This document shows, piece by piece, positions 63,849-64,000 of a DNA stretch of 64,000 nt. This DNA is from an uncultured Aquimarina sp. (GTDB lineage: Bacteria; Bacteroidota; Bacteroidia; Flavobacteriales; Flavobacteriaceae): positions 434,001 to 498,000 of the forward strand of contig CANMSO010000003.1 in the NCBI GenBank assembly GCA_947500545.1, read 5' to 3'. Every line of letters starts with the position of its first letter. Position 1 is the first letter of the stretch. A model generated the notes under the pieces. The model did not search any database. It saw only the letters and a program-made list of their open reading frames with translations, and was not told the DNA's origin. A program made the translations under genes and the position numbers.

Positions 63849-63881
63849 AAGTAAGAAGTACGAGTTACAAAGTGTGAATTA
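63849..63881. repeat. Degenerate AAGTACGAGTTAC-like tandem sequence
   Basis: A loose purine-rich tandem (GAAGTAAGAAGTACGAGTT and continuation) between yicC and the next gene, similar in style to the ACGATTT run at 6870. Such short runs are common intergenic filler in Flavobacteriaceae. Confidence 0.3.
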
Positions 63882-63882
63882 T

Positions 63883-64000
63883 TTAGGATGATGAAATGTC
63901 TTTAATCATCGTGATCTTGTCAATATATTTTTCGTTTTCAAGGAAAAAATTAGCAATATGCCCAGATTCCTGAAACCCCATTTTTTTGTACAAAGCAATT
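63883..64000 (-). CDS. GNAT family acetyltransferase, C-terminal end only (cut by the window edge)
   Basis: 38 codons plus stop on the minus strand, open to the window end. The residues IALYKKMGFQESGH are the classic GNAT C-terminal motif (YKKxGF), followed by the last strand (KYIDKITMIKDI). The substrate cannot be told. Confidence 0.72.
   Translation of the reverse strand, partial: IALYKKMGFQESGHIANFFLENEKYIDKITMIKDISSS

Noticed and set aside
1..64000. tRNA, rRNA, CRISPR arrays, transposases, phage or integrative elements
   Set aside because: Looked for across the window; no cloverleaf with conserved arms, no regularly spaced repeats, and no transposase, integrase or Cas-like product was found.

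Overview
The window looks like chromosomal DNA of a marine Bacteroidota bacterium of the family Flavobacteriaceae; Aquimarina or a close relative is my guess, without a database check. The reasons are low GC, the gliding-motility lipoprotein gldH, a complete Bat (MoxR/DUF58/VWA/TPR) operon, a FecI/FecR/TonB-receptor locus, a BlaR1 homologue carrying a TonB domain, TPR-AraC regulators, Bacteroidota-type promoters (TTG-N19-TAnnTTTG) and almost no Shine-Dalgarno sequences. No rRNA, tRNA, CRISPR array, insertion sequence or prophage was seen. Most of the window is core genome with small accessory insertions.

Layout. 1-1760: 3' part of a TPR-AraC regulator and a lanthipeptide-type precursor with a double-glycine leader. 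1780-4684 (minus): phosphoesterase, AlbA_2-domain protein, short-chain dehydrogenase and a 51-residue membrane protein. 4931-14614 (plus): the Bat operon, with a flavodoxin-like reductase inserted between batA and batB. 14618-17025: DUF418 protein and alpha/beta hydrolase. 17243-21904: a SulP/carbonic anhydrase/SulP bicarbonate module. 21923-23133: CvpA and a ParE/RelE-type toxin-antitoxin pair. 23154-27276 (minus): TonB receptor, FecR, ECF sigma. 27352-30983: a three-gene unit of transglutaminase-7TM protein, RimK-like ATP-grasp ligase and outer-membrane barrel. 31085-32951: pheS and two conserved unknowns. 33022-34831: BlaR1-TonB and BlaI, with large palindromic operators upstream.

35024-39043: acetyltransferase, lipoprotein, membrane protein, trpS and plsC. 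39224-41194: TPR histidine kinase. 41308-43862 (minus): an ECF sigma factor overlapping a gene whose product has an inner-membrane helix, a long disordered linker and an outer-membrane barrel, which fits the dual-membrane-spanning anti-sigma (Dma) type; a lipoprotein gene lies upstream. 43990-45027: recA. 45130-45416: a small unexplained transcription unit with a perfect Shine-Dalgarno, a 28-codon ORF and three strong inverted repeats. 45652-48569: a second TPR-AraC regulator and a lipoprotein with a candidate tandem operator between them. 48721-54045: trhO, ricT, gldH and a class A penicillin-binding protein. 54147-56208: the two CoA-transferase subunits with a peroxiredoxin between them. 56747-58438: a fused peptide-type ABC ATPase. 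58541-61736: NtrY-like kinase, small protein, enoyl-CoA hydratase and a membrane protein. 61739-63806 (minus): yicC, gmk, nadD. The window ends inside an acetyltransferase gene.

The most interesting parts are the sigma/dual-membrane protein pair, the transglutaminase-7TM/ATP-grasp/barrel operon, the strong-Shine-Dalgarno small unit beside recA, and the two TPR-AraC regulators, each followed by repeat-bearing intergenic DNA and a small or exported product.
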